Source of the DNA: Bermanella sp.
GTDB taxonomy: Bacteria > Pseudomonadota > Gammaproteobacteria > Pseudomonadales > Oceanobacteraceae
NCBI GenBank assembly: GCA_029938135.1
Contig: JAPYOO010000020.1
Span: 1-35,274 of the forward strand
Direction: 5' to 3'
Length of the DNA: 35,274 nucleotides
Shown: one piece after another, positions 34,656-35,274 of the stretch
Layout: each line of letters opens with the position of its first letter
How positions within the stretch are numbered: the first letter of the stretch is position 1
Position numbers and translations under genes: made by a program
Notes under the pieces: generated by a model
Database searches by the model: none
What the model was told of the DNA's origin: nothing
Seen by the model: only the letters and a program-made list of their open reading frames with translations

Positions 34656-35274
34656 ATGGAATGGGAAGTTGTTATAGGCCTTGAGATTCATGCTCAGTTG
34701 GCCACTAAGTCAAAAATATTTTCAGGCTCCAGCACCGCGTTTGGTAGTGAAGCCAATACACAAGCGTCATTGGTTGATCTAGGTTTACCGGGCGTATTAC
34801 CAGTATTTAATGGTGAAGCTTTAGCTATGGCCGTTAAGTTTGGCACCGCCATTGGCGCCCACATTGGTAAGGTATCGGTATTTGACCGTAAAAATTATTT
34901 TTACCCCGATTCACCAAAGGGTTACCAAACCACGCAGTTGGAGCATCCTATTGTTGGTATGGGCCACATTGATATTACGCTAGACGATGGCAGCAGCCGT
35001 CGCATTAATGTAACCCGTGCACACCTTGAAGAAGATGCAGGTAAATCGTTGCATGAAGATTTTCAGGGCATGACAGGCATCGATTTAAACCGTGCCGGTA
35101 CACCACTGATTGAAATTGTATCTGAACCTGAAATGCGCAATGCAAAAGAAGCGGTGGCGTATTTTAAAAAGATGCACAGCATCGTGACTTACTTAGGTAT
35201 ATGCGACGGCGACTTATCGCAAGGCAGCATGCGTTGTGACTGTAACGTTTCTTTACGCCCTAAAGGCCAAGAAG
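34656..35274 (+). CDS. gatB: Aspartyl/glutamyl-tRNA amidotransferase subunit B (N-terminal part, cut by window edge)
   Basis: The kinase and tRNA-binding subunit of GatCAB, which activates the misacylated aminoacyl end with ATP before amidation. The first 206 codons are in the window. [56 protein letters not shown] and [13 protein letters not shown] are GatB hallmarks in the right order. AAGGAAACC lies before the ATG, 10 bases after the gatA stop. Confidence 0.97.
   Translation, partial: MEWEVVIGLEIHAQLATKSKIFSGSSTAFGSEANTQASLVDLGLPGVLPVFNGEALAMAVKFGTAIGAHIGKVSVFDRKNYFYPDSPKGYQTTQLEHPIVGMGHIDITLDDGSSRRINVTRAHLEEDAGKSLHEDFQGMTGIDLNRAGTPLIEIVSEPEMRNAKEAVAYFKKMHSIVTYLGICDGDLSQGSMRCDCNVSLRPKGQE

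Overview
This window is chromosomal DNA from a moderate-GC gammaproteobacterium. The gene order is that of the Pseudomonas/Oceanospirillales branch: hisCDG-murA-ibaG-mlaBCDEF next to a yrbG-kdsD-lptCAB-rpoN-hpf-ptsN-rapZ-ptsO run, then nit-yhdP-rng-maf-mreDCB facing gatCAB. The closest genus cannot be named from sequence alone; a marine Oceanospirillales-type organism is the best guess. I see no insertion sequence, prophage, CRISPR array, tRNA or rRNA.

Region 1 (1-5081) is a vitamin B12/cobalt island. On the minus strand lie the start of cobO/btuR (cut by the window edge) and a fused ChlI-ChlD-type chelatase ATPase. On the plus strand lie an LbtU-family outer-membrane porin, cbtB and cbtA. 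The 970-base gap between them carries two head-to-head cobalamin riboswitches, one for each transcript. A strong hairpin ends the cbt operon. This is the most novel part of the window: a porin family best known for siderophore uptake sits behind a B12 riboswitch, cotranscribed with a cobalt transporter.

Region 2 (5113-13428) has an unknown small protein, then on the minus strand hisC, hisD, hisG, murA, ibaG and the mlaF-E-D-C-B lipid transport operon. An intrinsic terminator lies between hisD and hisC.

Region 3 (13635-23350) runs on the plus strand: yrbG, kdsD, lptC, lptA, lptB, rpoN, hpf, ptsN, rapZ, ptsO, mgtE, darP. It covers Kdo and LPS transport, sigma-54 and the nitrogen PTS. The usual kdsC between kdsD and lptC is missing, and tldD and pmbA, which usually flank darP, are missing too.

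Region 4 (23415-32745) is a minus-strand cell-shape and envelope group read as mreB, mreC, mreD, maf, rng, yhdP, nit. mreC appears to start at a rare ATT codon behind a good Shine-Dalgarno sequence, and a 13-bp hairpin separates it from mreB. Region 5 (32889-35274) is divergent gatC, gatA and the start of gatB, the tRNA amidotransferase. Much of the window therefore serves the envelope: peptidoglycan precursor (murA), Kdo (kdsD), LPS export (lptCAB), phospholipid transport (mla, yhdP) and the elongasome (mreBCD).
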